This document shows, in pieces, positions 54,625 through 63,374 of a DNA stretch of 64,000 nucleotides. Origin of the DNA: Mariniblastus sp964414815 (lineage in GTDB: Bacteria > Planctomycetota > Planctomycetia > Pirellulales > Pirellulaceae); contig CAYPXY010000002.1 in the NCBI GenBank assembly GCA_964414815.1, positions 1 through 64,000 of the forward strand. The letters run 5' to 3'. Under the pieces are notes generated by a model that worked only from the letters and a program-made list of their open reading frames with translations, was not told where the DNA came from and did not search any database. The stretch's first letter is position 1. Every line of letters begins with the position of its first letter. The position numbers and the translations under genes were made by a program.

Positions 54625-54836
54625 TGCTCTTCTGACTCCCATTGGTCGATCATCTTCCAGGCCTCATCGCTGACTTCATCCCAAGCCGCAAGTTCTTCAC
54701 GAAGTTGCTGAGGTAGAGACTCCAGCTTGACGAGTATTTCTACGTGAGTGCCCTCGGGTAGCTCCTGTTTGGTCTGCAATACGACTACACCGTTGCGAAC
54801 AATGCCAGGGATGCTGGTGTGAGATTCAGTGGACAT
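54621..54836 (-). CDS. Antitoxin of the MazF-type pair
   Basis: The 71-residue product has GIVRNGVVVLQTKQELPEGTHVEILV, a small beta motif common in antitoxins of this class, followed by an acidic helix (EELAAWDEVSDEAWKMIDQWE) suited to wrap the toxin. Gene order antitoxin then toxin, with a four-base overlap, is standard. The pair sits between cysD and cysNC. Confidence 0.8.
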   Translation of the reverse strand: MSTESHTSIPGIVRNGVVVLQTKQELPEGTHVEILVKLESLPQQLREELAAWDEVSDEAWKMIDQWESEEQ

Positions 54837-54963
54837 GAATTCGTTCTACTTGAAATAGAGGTATGGCAGATAAAAATTGTGAGCGATCGCTTCGGTAGGC
54901 ATCGCGCAAGCCTCGCGATCAGTGATGCGGTTTGGTCGTCTTAAATTTTACCTCATTGCGAGA

Positions 54964-55869
54964 CTAAAAATAACCATTCTCTTTTTGTTTTTGCATCCCG
55001 ACCGCGTCGTTGTCGATCAGGCGTCCCTGGCGTTCCGAGGTCGTGCAAAGCAGCATTTCCTGGATGATTTGCGGCAGCGTATTGGCGGGGCTTTCGACAG
55101 CACCCGTCAACGGATAGCACCCGAGCGTCCGAAACCGGACGACTTTTTCAACTACTTTTTCACCTGGAAAAAGTTTCAGGCGGTCATCATCCACCATGAT
55201 GGTAATTCCATCTCGCTCAACGACCTTGCGTTTCGCCGCGTAATAGAGCGGGACAATCGGAATCTGCTCAAGATAGATATATTGCCAGACATCCAGTTCC
55301 GTCCAGTTCGAAATCGGGAAAACACGAATGCTCTCACCCTGGTTGATTTTCGCGTTGTAAAGATTCCACAGTTCCGGCCGTTGATTTTTGGGTTCCCAAC
55401 CGTGGTTTCGATTGCGAAAGGAAAAGATGCGTTCCTTGGCTCGTGATTTTTCTTCGTCGCGGCGAGCGCCTCCAAATGCGGCGTCGAATTTGTATTTGTC
55501 GAGTGCCTGCTTAAGCCCGTCCGTTTTCATCAACGTCGTGTGCGTGGCACTATTCTCAAATGGATCCACTCCCCGCTTAAGACCGTCCTGGTTGATATGA
55601 CTGATAATCTCAAGCCCCAGTTTTTCTTTTGCCCAATGATCACGAAAACGATACATGTCCTGAAACTTCCAGGTCGTGTCGACGTGCATCAGCGGAAACG
55701 GAGGCTTAGCGGGATGAAAGGCTTTCATCGCCAAGTGAACCATCACGGAAGAATCCTTGCCGATCGAATAAAGCATGACCGGATTCTTGAACTCGGCCGC
55801 CACTTCACGAATGATGTGAATGCTTTCGGCTTCGAGTTGTTTCAGATGGGTAAGTTGGTAAGAAGACAT
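54964..55869 (-). CDS. cysD: Sulfate adenylyltransferase small subunit
   Basis: The 301-residue product starts MSSYQLTHLKQLEAESIHII and has the PP-loop YSIGKDSSVMVHLA, then MHVDTTWKFQDMYRFRD, GARRDEEKSRAKER and RTLGCYPLTGAVES, all diagnostic for CysD. With the GTPase part of CysNC it forms adenosine phosphosulfate from ATP and sulfate. The ATG at 55869 is preferred; longer frames run into a repeat hairpin and the Wzz-like gene. A 127-base gap separates it from the antitoxin gene. Confidence 0.95.
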   Translation of the reverse strand: MSSYQLTHLKQLEAESIHIIREVAAEFKNPVMLYSIGKDSSVMVHLAMKAFHPAKPPFPLMHVDTTWKFQDMYRFRDHWAKEKLGLEIISHINQDGLKRGVDPFENSATHTTLMKTDGLKQALDKYKFDAAFGGARRDEEKSRAKERIFSFRNRNHGWEPKNQRPELWNLYNAKINQGESIRVFPISNWTELDVWQYIYLEQIPIVPLYYAAKRKVVERDGITIMVDDDRLKLFPGEKVVEKVVRFRTLGCYPLTGAVESPANTLPQIIQEMLLCTTSERQGRLIDNDAVGMQKQKENGYF

Positions 55870-55878
55870 TCCATTCAT

Positions 55879-55907
55879 TGTAGCACGGAATGGGTTTCGT
55901 GCTACAC
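55879..55907. repeat. TGTAGCACG hairpin upstream of cysD
   Basis: TGTAGCACG and CGTGCTACA flank a 10-base loop just before the cysD start, between it and the Wzz-like stop. It resembles a dispersed palindromic repeat; an effect on cysD translation is possible. Confidence 0.6.
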
Positions 55908-55936
55908 AATGCGGCTTTGGGCGGGAAAAAGGCGTC

Positions 55937-58033
55937 CTACCGGGGACGAGTTTGCACCAGGCCGACGAGCGAATCACTGATCTGTTTGACTTGATCAGGA
56001 ACGCTCATTGCCGAAGGGCTTGCAGAAAATGCCGGAGCATTAGCGGAGGTCTTTCTGATGAACGGATTCTCAGCATAAACGGTTGGATTGAGCGGACGAT
56101 CCACTGAGGAAGCAGCACTCAAGGCGGGAGTGACGGTGGCAGCCGTTTCTCGCTGGAGGTTCGAGATTTTTTCTTCGAGCCGAACGCTCGACGCCTGCGG
56201 TTCCGGGTTCAATACGGGCCGGGAAACCGGATCAGTTTGGATCGCCCGGCTGGCTCGAAGTTCCTGGAGCAATTCCGTGGCTGGTGCCTCAGATTGTCCT
56301 ACGGTTTCCACATTGAGCTGGGCAGTCGCTTGCTTTACGGTCTCCAACGCTTGCTGGATCTGTTGCGGTTCGACAGGTTGCGGCTCGGCAGGTTGCGGTT
56401 CACTGGTTCGCAATTTCGCTTTCCGGCTTTTATTGTCAATCAATTTCTCGATGCGCTCAAGCTCGCGGTTCTCGCTGACGTCCGGTATCTTGACAACGAT
56501 GTCCTGATGCGAGTGAGATTCGGCTTTGGGCTGAGCCAGCATCTCGGCGGATGCCATCATCGGACGCCGACTCGGTGTGGCCGTCGGTGATTGTGCCGAG
56601 GTCGTGAGTTGTGCTGGACGAGTCGCCTCGATGGGGCATGACGTGGTCTCCGCGACCTCGCGAGTTGCCGGTTGAAACGGAGGCGCGACCAGCACGACCA
56701 GGCCCGCTCCCAATAACAGCCCCAATAGCCCGCCGGCCATCACAATACTTCGTTTGCTCAGGCCATCCGGCTGCGCGGCAGGCTGCGGTTCGCCCATCCG
56801 TGTCACCCAGACGACATTGCCCTTGGAGTGTTGGTACGACTGGATGTTCCTCAGCATCGTTTCGTGCTGATTGAGAATGTCGTTTTTCTGGGCGATTTCC
56901 GCATTGATTGCCAAGTGATCTCCGCGATGCTGGCTCAGAGCAATCAGTCGATTTTCATGGTTGCGAGTCAGTCCGTCGAGGCGGGCTCGCCGCGATTCGA
57001 CTTCATGGATTTGGGTGTTGACCGATGACGTCAGCATCGATAAGTGGCTGGCGATCTGTTTCTGAAGTGCCGTCAGGTTCTCGCGGGCATTCTGTACCGA
57101 AGGGTGAATGTCACGGTACTTTCCGGATGCGGTAGCCAGCACTCTTTCGGCCTCGGAAAAGGATCGGGCCAGCTCGATCAGCCGGGTTTGCTTGAGCAGG
57201 AAATCCGAGGTCGTGGTCATCACCAGCAGAGGATCGGTCTCGGCCGCCGCCAGAATGGTTTTGCTGGTTTTCAGCGATTCCAGTTCCGTTTCAGCCAGCC
57301 GCCTTTCAGACTGGATTTGCAACATTTCCGCCTTGATGGAGTTGTCGCCGGGGGTGACGCTGGCCATCGTCGCCATGGTGATCGAGTCGGCGCCGAGTCG
57401 TTGTTCCATTTCGCGCAATTGCTGAAGCGATTCCTGCAGCGATTCACGCGCGGTGTCGTAAGCCAGTTGGGCTTCGGTTTCCATGCTCTTGAGTTGCGTG
57501 CGATGAACTTCCTCGACCTGTTTTTCAACTTCGTCCAGCAGGATTCTGATGAACTCCATCGAGCGAGCTAGTCCGGACTCCTGCACGCTCAGAACCACGA
57601 CCTCGGTCTTGCCAAACTCCGCACCGTTGGTGGCACTGAGACTAATTTTTCCCTGGACGGCTTCAATCGTCCGATTGTCAGGATATTTGTCCGGGTTAAA
57701 GAAGAATCCGGTTCTTTTCGGGCCGAGCTGTTTGAGGGTATTGCGGACGACTTCTGGATTGCGGGCGATGTCGAGGATCGTTTCCTGACGCAATTTCATC
57801 GTGTCAAGCGACGTGAACTGGCCGGGCTTGAAAGATTGTCCCAGCAAATCCTCGCGGACCAGCAAACGCTGGCGACTGGTCCAGCTTTCCGAGCGAAGCA
57901 GAAAGACATATAAAATCGACAGTACCACACCGGCGATCACCGGAATCACCAGCAAGCGTTTATGCTCAACCAGGGTTGAGAACAAGTAGTTGACTCGGGA
58001 TTCGAATTCCATGAATGGCTTGCGATCTTCCAT
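55937..58033 (-). CDS. Wzz-like polysaccharide chain-length/export protein
   Basis: The product is 698 residues. The first membrane helix (about 29-48) and the second (about 428-450, MAGGLLGLLLGAGLVVLVAPPF) enclose a long periplasmic region with coiled coils (about 155-400), as in PCP/Wzz co-polymerases. The C-terminal 240 residues are cytoplasmic, low-complexity (Pro/Gln/Glu/Ala-rich), and lack a Walker motif, so no tyrosine-kinase domain is fused. It probably works with the polysaccharide genes at 6-15 kb and the ligase at 61-62.5 kb. The ATG at 58033 is used; a GTG two codons earlier is open. Confidence 0.8.
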   Translation of the reverse strand: MEDRKPFMEFESRVNYLFSTLVEHKRLLVIPVIAGVVLSILYVFLLRSESWTSRQRLLVREDLLGQSFKPGQFTSLDTMKLRQETILDIARNPEVVRNTLKQLGPKRTGFFFNPDKYPDNRTIEAVQGKISLSATNGAEFGKTEVVVLSVQESGLARSMEFIRILLDEVEKQVEEVHRTQLKSMETEAQLAYDTARESLQESLQQLREMEQRLGADSITMATMASVTPGDNSIKAEMLQIQSERRLAETELESLKTSKTILAAAETDPLLVMTTTSDFLLKQTRLIELARSFSEAERVLATASGKYRDIHPSVQNARENLTALQKQIASHLSMLTSSVNTQIHEVESRRARLDGLTRNHENRLIALSQHRGDHLAINAEIAQKNDILNQHETMLRNIQSYQHSKGNVVWVTRMGEPQPAAQPDGLSKRSIVMAGGLLGLLLGAGLVVLVAPPFQPATREVAETTSCPIEATRPAQLTTSAQSPTATPSRRPMMASAEMLAQPKAESHSHQDIVVKIPDVSENRELERIEKLIDNKSRKAKLRTSEPQPAEPQPVEPQQIQQALETVKQATAQLNVETVGQSEAPATELLQELRASRAIQTDPVSRPVLNPEPQASSVRLEEKISNLQRETAATVTPALSAASSVDRPLNPTVYAENPFIRKTSANAPAFSASPSAMSVPDQVKQISDSLVGLVQTRPR

Positions 58034-58186
58034 GATCACAGGAGGTTACTTGATATCAAAAAGCGCGTACATCCACGTCGCCTCGTATTGACCAGTATCG
58101 GCAGGATCAACTGCTATCATTGGCTGCTGCTGGCATAACCGGCAAAGTCGGGCCAGCCGTCAGCTTCGACGTGCAGGCGGTTGCGG

Positions 58187-59800
58187 CTACTCTTCCAATT
58201 GGGTCATTGAAAGCCAGAGTTCTTCATCGATGGACTTAGCAAGCGTGTGCGTTGAACCATCGGCGAATCCGGCAAGAAACACCCCAGGGCGCACGGAGCC
58301 CAGCCCACGAAGGGGATTCGATGCGTCGACCTGCCAATCTATTGGCCGAGTCCACTCGACAGCCTGATCGAGATTCACTTCCACCAGCAAGGCCGTACTC
58401 GAGGTTCCTCTAACAAAATCCTTGAATCCGATTTTTTCGCCCTTGTGGAACGGCGAATTTGGGCCGGAAACACCGAGGTACTGGGTGAGCGAACCTGACC
58501 GAGAATTGGGATTTTGATAGGTCGCCGGCATTCGATCAAGCAGCTTCAGATTGTGCTCGCTGTTCCAGGGCTCATCGAGTTTGAATTCGTTGTACAAGTC
58601 CTCTTCTTCGAGATAGGGAAGCAAATGGACGCGCCAACTTAATAACGGCTGTCCGTTGGCGTCATAACTGTTTTGAGTTGGATACATACCGGTTTCCACT
58701 TCCGCATTCATCATGGCGAGCGTGAGCTGTCTCATGTTGTTCATGCTTTGGGAGCGGCGAGCGGCTTCGCGGACTTGCTGAACCGCTGGCAGAATCAAGG
58801 CAATTCCGATTCCAATTTTCGAGGTTCTGGTTAGCATGGCACCGCGATCTGAATTTGCATTCAAATCATAAACCAAGCGGTTCCCCTTGACTTCTGGCTT
58901 GAGCCCCATCTTGATTGCTTCCGACAGTCGTTCGGCGTAAGCGACCATTGCCGTTTCGTACTCAGGGGATGGATTAAAGGCCAAAGAGGTGCCTGTCAAT
59001 GCAGCCCCCTTTCCCAATTCGATCGCCTTTTCGATCAGGTTCGTGATCCGTCTCGCGTCTCGGTCGCTATTGGCATCGACCATGAGTTCCATGGCGTCAT
59101 CGTCGGAGAAATTACAGCGGAACGAAATCAACTTGATCAAGTCCGGGAGCGCAAGAAACTCGTTCAGCGGTGGTGGAACACTATCCCGAGGCGGCAGACC
59201 GGATTTGACCCACTCTCGGATGGATTCGAAATGAACGATGACATTCAGGTGGTCTTCGGCAGGGGATTCGGCCAGCAACTTAGCAAGCTCTCCGGTGGGT
59301 TGCTCCTTGAGAATCACCTCCAGAACACGGACGGTACCGCCGACCAGTGTCGTCTGGTCTCCCAGCAACGTCAGAGCAAACTCGCCTCTTGGGTCGCTAT
59401 AAACCTGTTGATCGGCCAACATGATCGGGCGAAGATGATCCGTAATTTTGGATCCCAGTTGTTGTGGTTTCGCAAATTTGAGTACGACTCCAACGTCGGG
59501 TGGATCTGTCATGGATGGGTCTCGAATCTCATCGACCACGACCAGAAGTTCGGTGATCTCATGAAGCTCCAATCCCAATTCCTGTTCGCCAAAGACCTTG
59601 AGCAGTTCGTGAGGAAACAGCTCAAACGCAGGTTGGCTGAGCATGGACTGAGGCCGGGCTTTAATCACTACAAATGCGGACGGAGGCACAAATGTTTCGA
59701 GTGCCCGTTCCTGGGCAGCGACGATGGGCGATGACAGCGAGGCGATTACACAGGCAACGATCAACGCGCCGATGCGATGAGTTGGAATTCGAGCAGGCAT
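58187..59800 (-). CDS. DUF1559-related secreted protein with an internal pilin-like helix
   Basis: The 537-residue product has a signal peptide (MPARIPTHRIGALIVACVIA, cleavage near VVAAQ) and a unique N-terminal region of about 310 residues (ETFVPPSAFVVIKARPQSML). Then comes a DUF1559-like C-terminal part: IALILPAVQQVREAARRSQSMNNMRQL, LSWRVHLLPYLEE, ADGSTHTL. The pilin signature GFTLVELLVV is missing and the helix that replaces it is internal, so it is secreted by a normal signal peptide instead. The ATG at 59800 has GGAG eight bases upstream; the longer frame reads through a palindromic repeat. Confidence 0.78.
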   Translation of the reverse strand: MPARIPTHRIGALIVACVIASLSSPIVAAQERALETFVPPSAFVVIKARPQSMLSQPAFELFPHELLKVFGEQELGLELHEITELLVVVDEIRDPSMTDPPDVGVVLKFAKPQQLGSKITDHLRPIMLADQQVYSDPRGEFALTLLGDQTTLVGGTVRVLEVILKEQPTGELAKLLAESPAEDHLNVIVHFESIREWVKSGLPPRDSVPPPLNEFLALPDLIKLISFRCNFSDDDAMELMVDANSDRDARRITNLIEKAIELGKGAALTGTSLAFNPSPEYETAMVAYAERLSEAIKMGLKPEVKGNRLVYDLNANSDRGAMLTRTSKIGIGIALILPAVQQVREAARRSQSMNNMRQLTLAMMNAEVETGMYPTQNSYDANGQPLLSWRVHLLPYLEEEDLYNEFKLDEPWNSEHNLKLLDRMPATYQNPNSRSGSLTQYLGVSGPNSPFHKGEKIGFKDFVRGTSSTALLVEVNLDQAVEWTRPIDWQVDASNPLRGLGSVRPGVFLAGFADGSTHTLAKSIDEELWLSMTQLEE

Positions 59801-59828
59801 GAAATTTCTCCAGGATGGATAGCAAGTT

Positions 59829-59886
59829 GTGGGATAGACCTCCCGGTCTGTCAAAAGCACTTGACAGACCGGGAGGTCTATCCCAC
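59829..59886. repeat. GTGGGATAGACCTCCCGG palindrome, copy 2
   Basis: Perfect 25-base arms at 59829-59853 and 59862-59886 surround an eight-base spacer. The same sequence is at 33602-33661, and a half copy is near 11008-11025. Confidence 0.85.
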
Positions 59887-59968
59887 GTTCTATTCGGCTA
59901 GGGTGTTACTAAAACCCATTCTAATAGAGAATCTATTGTAATCGGTGGGACTGAGACCGAAATACCAC

Positions 59969-61174
59969 CTACAAATATCGCTTTGGCGACAATAACACAT
60001 TGGCCGTAATCAATCCACCTGCCAGAGCCATCGCCACCAGGATGGTCGAGAACGCTGATTCAACTCCCTGCATGCCGTGATTGTCAATGAAGGCCGTAAC
60101 GCTGTAGTAACCCAGGCTTCCCGGCACCAACATCAGAATGCCCGGCATCTGCGGAATCAATGAAGGGCGATTATAGAACCGTGCATAGACATTTGAGGAC
60201 AGGCCGACGGCTGCCGCACCGACGAAAGCGCTCCATTCTGCACCGTAGTTGCTCCGGACCATGTCGCTGGCCATGAAACCAAACCACGCCACCAGCGCGA
60301 TTCGCCACCAGTCCATCAGACGTGCCTGAAACAAGACTCCGAATGCAAACGGAGCGATCAACATCGCAATATACCTTACGTAAAAGGGCAGGGTAGTCTG
60401 CTCAACGGCCGCCGGTCGCAGCCCCACTCCCAATCGCCACGCCAAAGCCACTCCGACCGCGAGCGTCAAAAACACAATGCCCGCTCCCGCCAACCGAGCG
60501 ACACCGCTGGACAGGTGCCGATTCGCCATCTCGGTCATCGAAATCGTCATCGACAATCCGGGGACCAGTACAATCAGCGATCCCAGCGTCGCGATTCGGT
60601 CATCCATCGGAAAAACAAAATGCGAAATCAGCAGCGAACCCATCGCGCAGCAAAACGCAGCTATAAATTCCAGCGAACGTTCCGCCGGCGCGATCCAGTC
60701 CAGTAGCAAATTCAACCCAAATACGAACACGCCCAGCACCAGGGCCGTCAAAACTTCGGCCCAACCACCGCCCAAAAAGGTAGTCGCGCAAGCACAGACG
60801 ATCGACGTCGCGACCGCCACCATCCAAGGGCCGTGGCGGGGAGGTGCCGACGCGATTTGCTCCAGCTCAGCTTGGGTCTCATCCAGCGAGACTTTCTGAC
60901 GAACCAGCCGCTCCAATGCCTCATCGAAATCCGCCAGTTTTCCCAACTCGATCGGCCCCGCATCGATTCGCAGTAATTTTGCTCCCAGATTCTCGTCCTT
61001 GAACGAAACGAACAACGAGGTGGGCGTGTACAGAAAATCGGCATCGACACCTATAGACTGTGCCGTTCGCTTCATCACTCTTTCGAAGCGATGCGACGGC
61101 GTTCCGTGCTGGTGCAACAGTTCGGCTGCACGGGTCAGGATCTCGGTTTTTTGTTCAAACGTCTTGTCGGTCAC
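59969..61174 (-). CDS. ThrE-type threonine/serine exporter
   Basis: The product is about 401 residues. The cytoplasmic N-terminal part (about 1-120; LLHQHGTPSHRFERVMKRTA, FVSFKDENLGAKLLRI) is DUF1212-like. About ten membrane segments follow, covering the ThrE core (LIVLVPGLSMTISMTEMANRHLSSGVARL) and a DUF3815-like second half (LIPQMPGILMLVPGSLGYYS), so both halves that are separate in some bacteria are fused. It is a proton-driven exporter in known relatives; substrates here are unknown. The GTG at 61174 lies five bases after the ligase stop, and longer frames only translate the ligase gene out of frame. Confidence 0.82.
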   Translation of the reverse strand: MTDKTFEQKTEILTRAAELLHQHGTPSHRFERVMKRTAQSIGVDADFLYTPTSLFVSFKDENLGAKLLRIDAGPIELGKLADFDEALERLVRQKVSLDETQAELEQIASAPPRHGPWMVAVATSIVCACATTFLGGGWAEVLTALVLGVFVFGLNLLLDWIAPAERSLEFIAAFCCAMGSLLISHFVFPMDDRIATLGSLIVLVPGLSMTISMTEMANRHLSSGVARLAGAGIVFLTLAVGVALAWRLGVGLRPAAVEQTTLPFYVRYIAMLIAPFAFGVLFQARLMDWWRIALVAWFGFMASDMVRSNYGAEWSAFVGAAAVGLSSNVYARFYNRPSLIPQMPGILMLVPGSLGYYSVTAFIDNHGMQGVESAFSTILVAMALAGGLITANVLLSPKRYL

Positions 61175-61178
61175 GAGG

Positions 61179-62555
61179 CTACGGTTGGCTCTGCAAAGCT
61201 TCGGTATTGAGGTTGTTGACCACGCCGTAAAGAAACAGCAGCAAACCATTTGCCAGCGGGATAATCGAAACGTCGTGGAACATACCGTTGACTGCATAGC
61301 ATAGTAACATTGCAATCACCAGCAACCCGAACTGACGCGAAAGCAGAGATTTTTGAGGGTTCTTCCAAAGACGCCAGCCATCGAGCGCCATGATGGAAAG
61401 CAAGACCAGAAATACTCCCAGTCCGAGTAGTCCTGTCTCGCAAAGGTAAGCCAGAAATACATTGTGCTGCGAATAGATGCGGGTCCGCTCCAGCGGTCGG
61501 TCGGTGTGGGCGCTCTTGAGATACGGCTCGTTTTCGCTAAGGTACTGCCCGAATCCGCAACCAAGCAACGGGCGATCCTGAAACATCGACCAAGCGACTT
61601 CCGCGAACATCGGCCGGAGCTTTGCGGATTCCTCCATTTCCGACTGCGATACTTCCTTGTCTCGCTTGAATGAAAACAGTTTCTCTCCCAGGATCGGCAA
61701 TGAAACGATCAAGGCCAGCACACCGGCGATCCATAACGTCCCCTTCATTTGACGACTGGCGGGATACCAGATCAACAGCGCACCGCAAGCGACATATCCC
61801 ATCCAGACACTTCGAGTGAGGGTGTAGAAGATTCCTGCGGTGAGCAAGGCCGTCAGCGCTACGATGACCCCGCGCCTGCGAGTACTGCTTTGGGGCCAAC
61901 CCAGCCAGAGCGAACCGCAACCGATTACCATCAAAATGCCGTTGATCACCGGATTGAGCAGCGGCCCGCGCCCGCGTCCGTAAAATTCGCCGGGGTCCAG
62001 GATGTACTTGGGGAATACCAGCGATTGGATCTCCCGAGCTTCAGCGATCGCGGTCACGGCGAGATAAACCCCGATCGCTACGAAAATCATTGCGATTCGT
62101 TTAAGATCGATGGCCTGCAAACGAATCGTGCGCATCACAAAGTACAAAACGACCGGCAGCATGTAGAAGAACAGCAACCGGGAAAGCGGCATGTTCTCAA
62201 GGTACTTCCAGTCGTGCATCAGCGTATTGACCGTCAGCAGTACCAGCAACGAGAGGATTGCATAATCGCCACGATTGAGCGGGCGAAGGTTCTCCCTGCC
62301 TTGCAGATAATGCACCCCGCACAAGCCCGCCAGGACCATCAACAGGCCCCGATCAATCGTCAACGGAATCGGTCCGGCTTTCAGATGAAAGAAGTCGTAG
62401 CCGACCACCACCGTCGCGGCAATCACTCCGATTCCGAGTAGCGGCAACGGATGGGCGCGAAGCGGTTGCCAAATCGATTGCACAAACGGCTGACGCAACG
62501 CCACCACCGACCAGACGGCGGCCACAGGGATCGCAAGTAGGAGCAGGAATTCCAT
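61179..62555 (-). CDS. O-antigen ligase/polymerase-like membrane protein
   Basis: The 458-residue protein has about 11-12 membrane segments with a large loop (about 285-355) and the Wzy_C/ligase motif YSQHNVFLAYLCETGLLGLG after it, plus the conserved Arg-rich LTRSVWMGY. Proteins of this family join polysaccharide to a lipid or polymerise repeat units on the periplasmic face. The adjacent Wzz-like gene and the distant sugar-nucleotide cluster supply the rest of such a pathway. It is probably co-transcribed with the ThrE-type gene. Confidence 0.8.
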   Translation of the reverse strand: MEFLLLLAIPVAAVWSVVALRQPFVQSIWQPLRAHPLPLLGIGVIAATVVVGYDFFHLKAGPIPLTIDRGLLMVLAGLCGVHYLQGRENLRPLNRGDYAILSLLVLLTVNTLMHDWKYLENMPLSRLLFFYMLPVVLYFVMRTIRLQAIDLKRIAMIFVAIGVYLAVTAIAEAREIQSLVFPKYILDPGEFYGRGRGPLLNPVINGILMVIGCGSLWLGWPQSSTRRRGVIVALTALLTAGIFYTLTRSVWMGYVACGALLIWYPASRQMKGTLWIAGVLALIVSLPILGEKLFSFKRDKEVSQSEMEESAKLRPMFAEVAWSMFQDRPLLGCGFGQYLSENEPYLKSAHTDRPLERTRIYSQHNVFLAYLCETGLLGLGVFLVLLSIMALDGWRLWKNPQKSLLSRQFGLLVIAMLLCYAVNGMFHDVSIIPLANGLLLFLYGVVNNLNTEALQSQP

Positions 62556-63374
62556 TTTTTGGTCAGTCGTCCGTGATCAGTAGTCAGTTTTTTACTCATC
62601 GTCCCGTTCAACGGGCTAGATAACCGGTGTTTCAAAATCACCAACCGTTACGATTGTTCGATTCGGTGGTTGGAAATGGGGATCTATGCGGCCGGTGTAA
62701 CCGGAAAAATTGATACCGGCCCGCGATGGAACGTTTAGCCTCTACAGACTTGAAGCCCGGGTGACCTTGTATCACCCAGGCTCAAGCCAACCTTCGGAGA
62801 TTGTGTGTCACCGAGTGGTGACGGGGTGCCACCGAGTGGTGGCGAATGGGAGAAGAGAGTCAAGGTCGAACGGACGATTGAGATCCAGCAATCGAAGTTC
62901 GAACTTTGAAGAGTTGCCTTGTAAGGCAAACAAAGCAAATGCACCAAGCGTGCCAATCGACTGGCAAGCCTGAAAGTACGAGATATTCGCAAAAAACTCA
63001 AGTTTTGATACGTCGCTGACGAATCGTGTTGATTTTAATCAACAGTCTGTTTCAAAAAGGCAGCGCATGGTTTTCGAAGTTGTTCAGTCGCTGCAACACG
63101 AGAGAGTTCTTCGCAAGTAGAAGGAACGCAAAGACGCTATGGCGCAAAGCCGCAATGAATTTCTCTTATAACTTCGCGCCTTCGCGTCCCTGCGCCCTTG
63201 CGTTAAGGCGAGCGACAGATAAGAATCTGCCGGAAATGTAGGCGAGCCTCTCCGAGACTCGCAAGCTCGGCGTCTCGGAGAGACGCCGCTACATGGTAAG
63301 TTTTCATCTGCCGCTCGCCTAAATACTCTACAACCGATTGAACGCATTGGCGGATTGCATTCCATGGCGCCCCA
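62556..63374. repeat. 819-base gap with several palindromic repeats and no supported gene
   Basis: TCACCGAGTGGTGA and CCACCGAGTGGTGG (about 62809-62842) are two adjacent palindromes. AACGCAAAGACGC and its complement-like partner GCGTCCCTGCGCCCTTGCGTT lie at about 63124-63206. TGTAGGCGAGCCTCTCCGAG pairs with CTCGGAGAGACGCCGCTACA at 63237-63294. Short frames here are low-complexity or repeat-derived. Confidence 0.6.

Noticed and set aside
59801..59860. N-terminal extension of the DUF1559-like gene
   Set aside because: It reads through one arm of the palindrome; the internal ATG has a ribosome site and a signal peptide.
61175..61315. N-terminal extension of the ThrE-type exporter
   Set aside because: It is only the ligase gene read in another frame; the GTG just after the ligase stop fits better.
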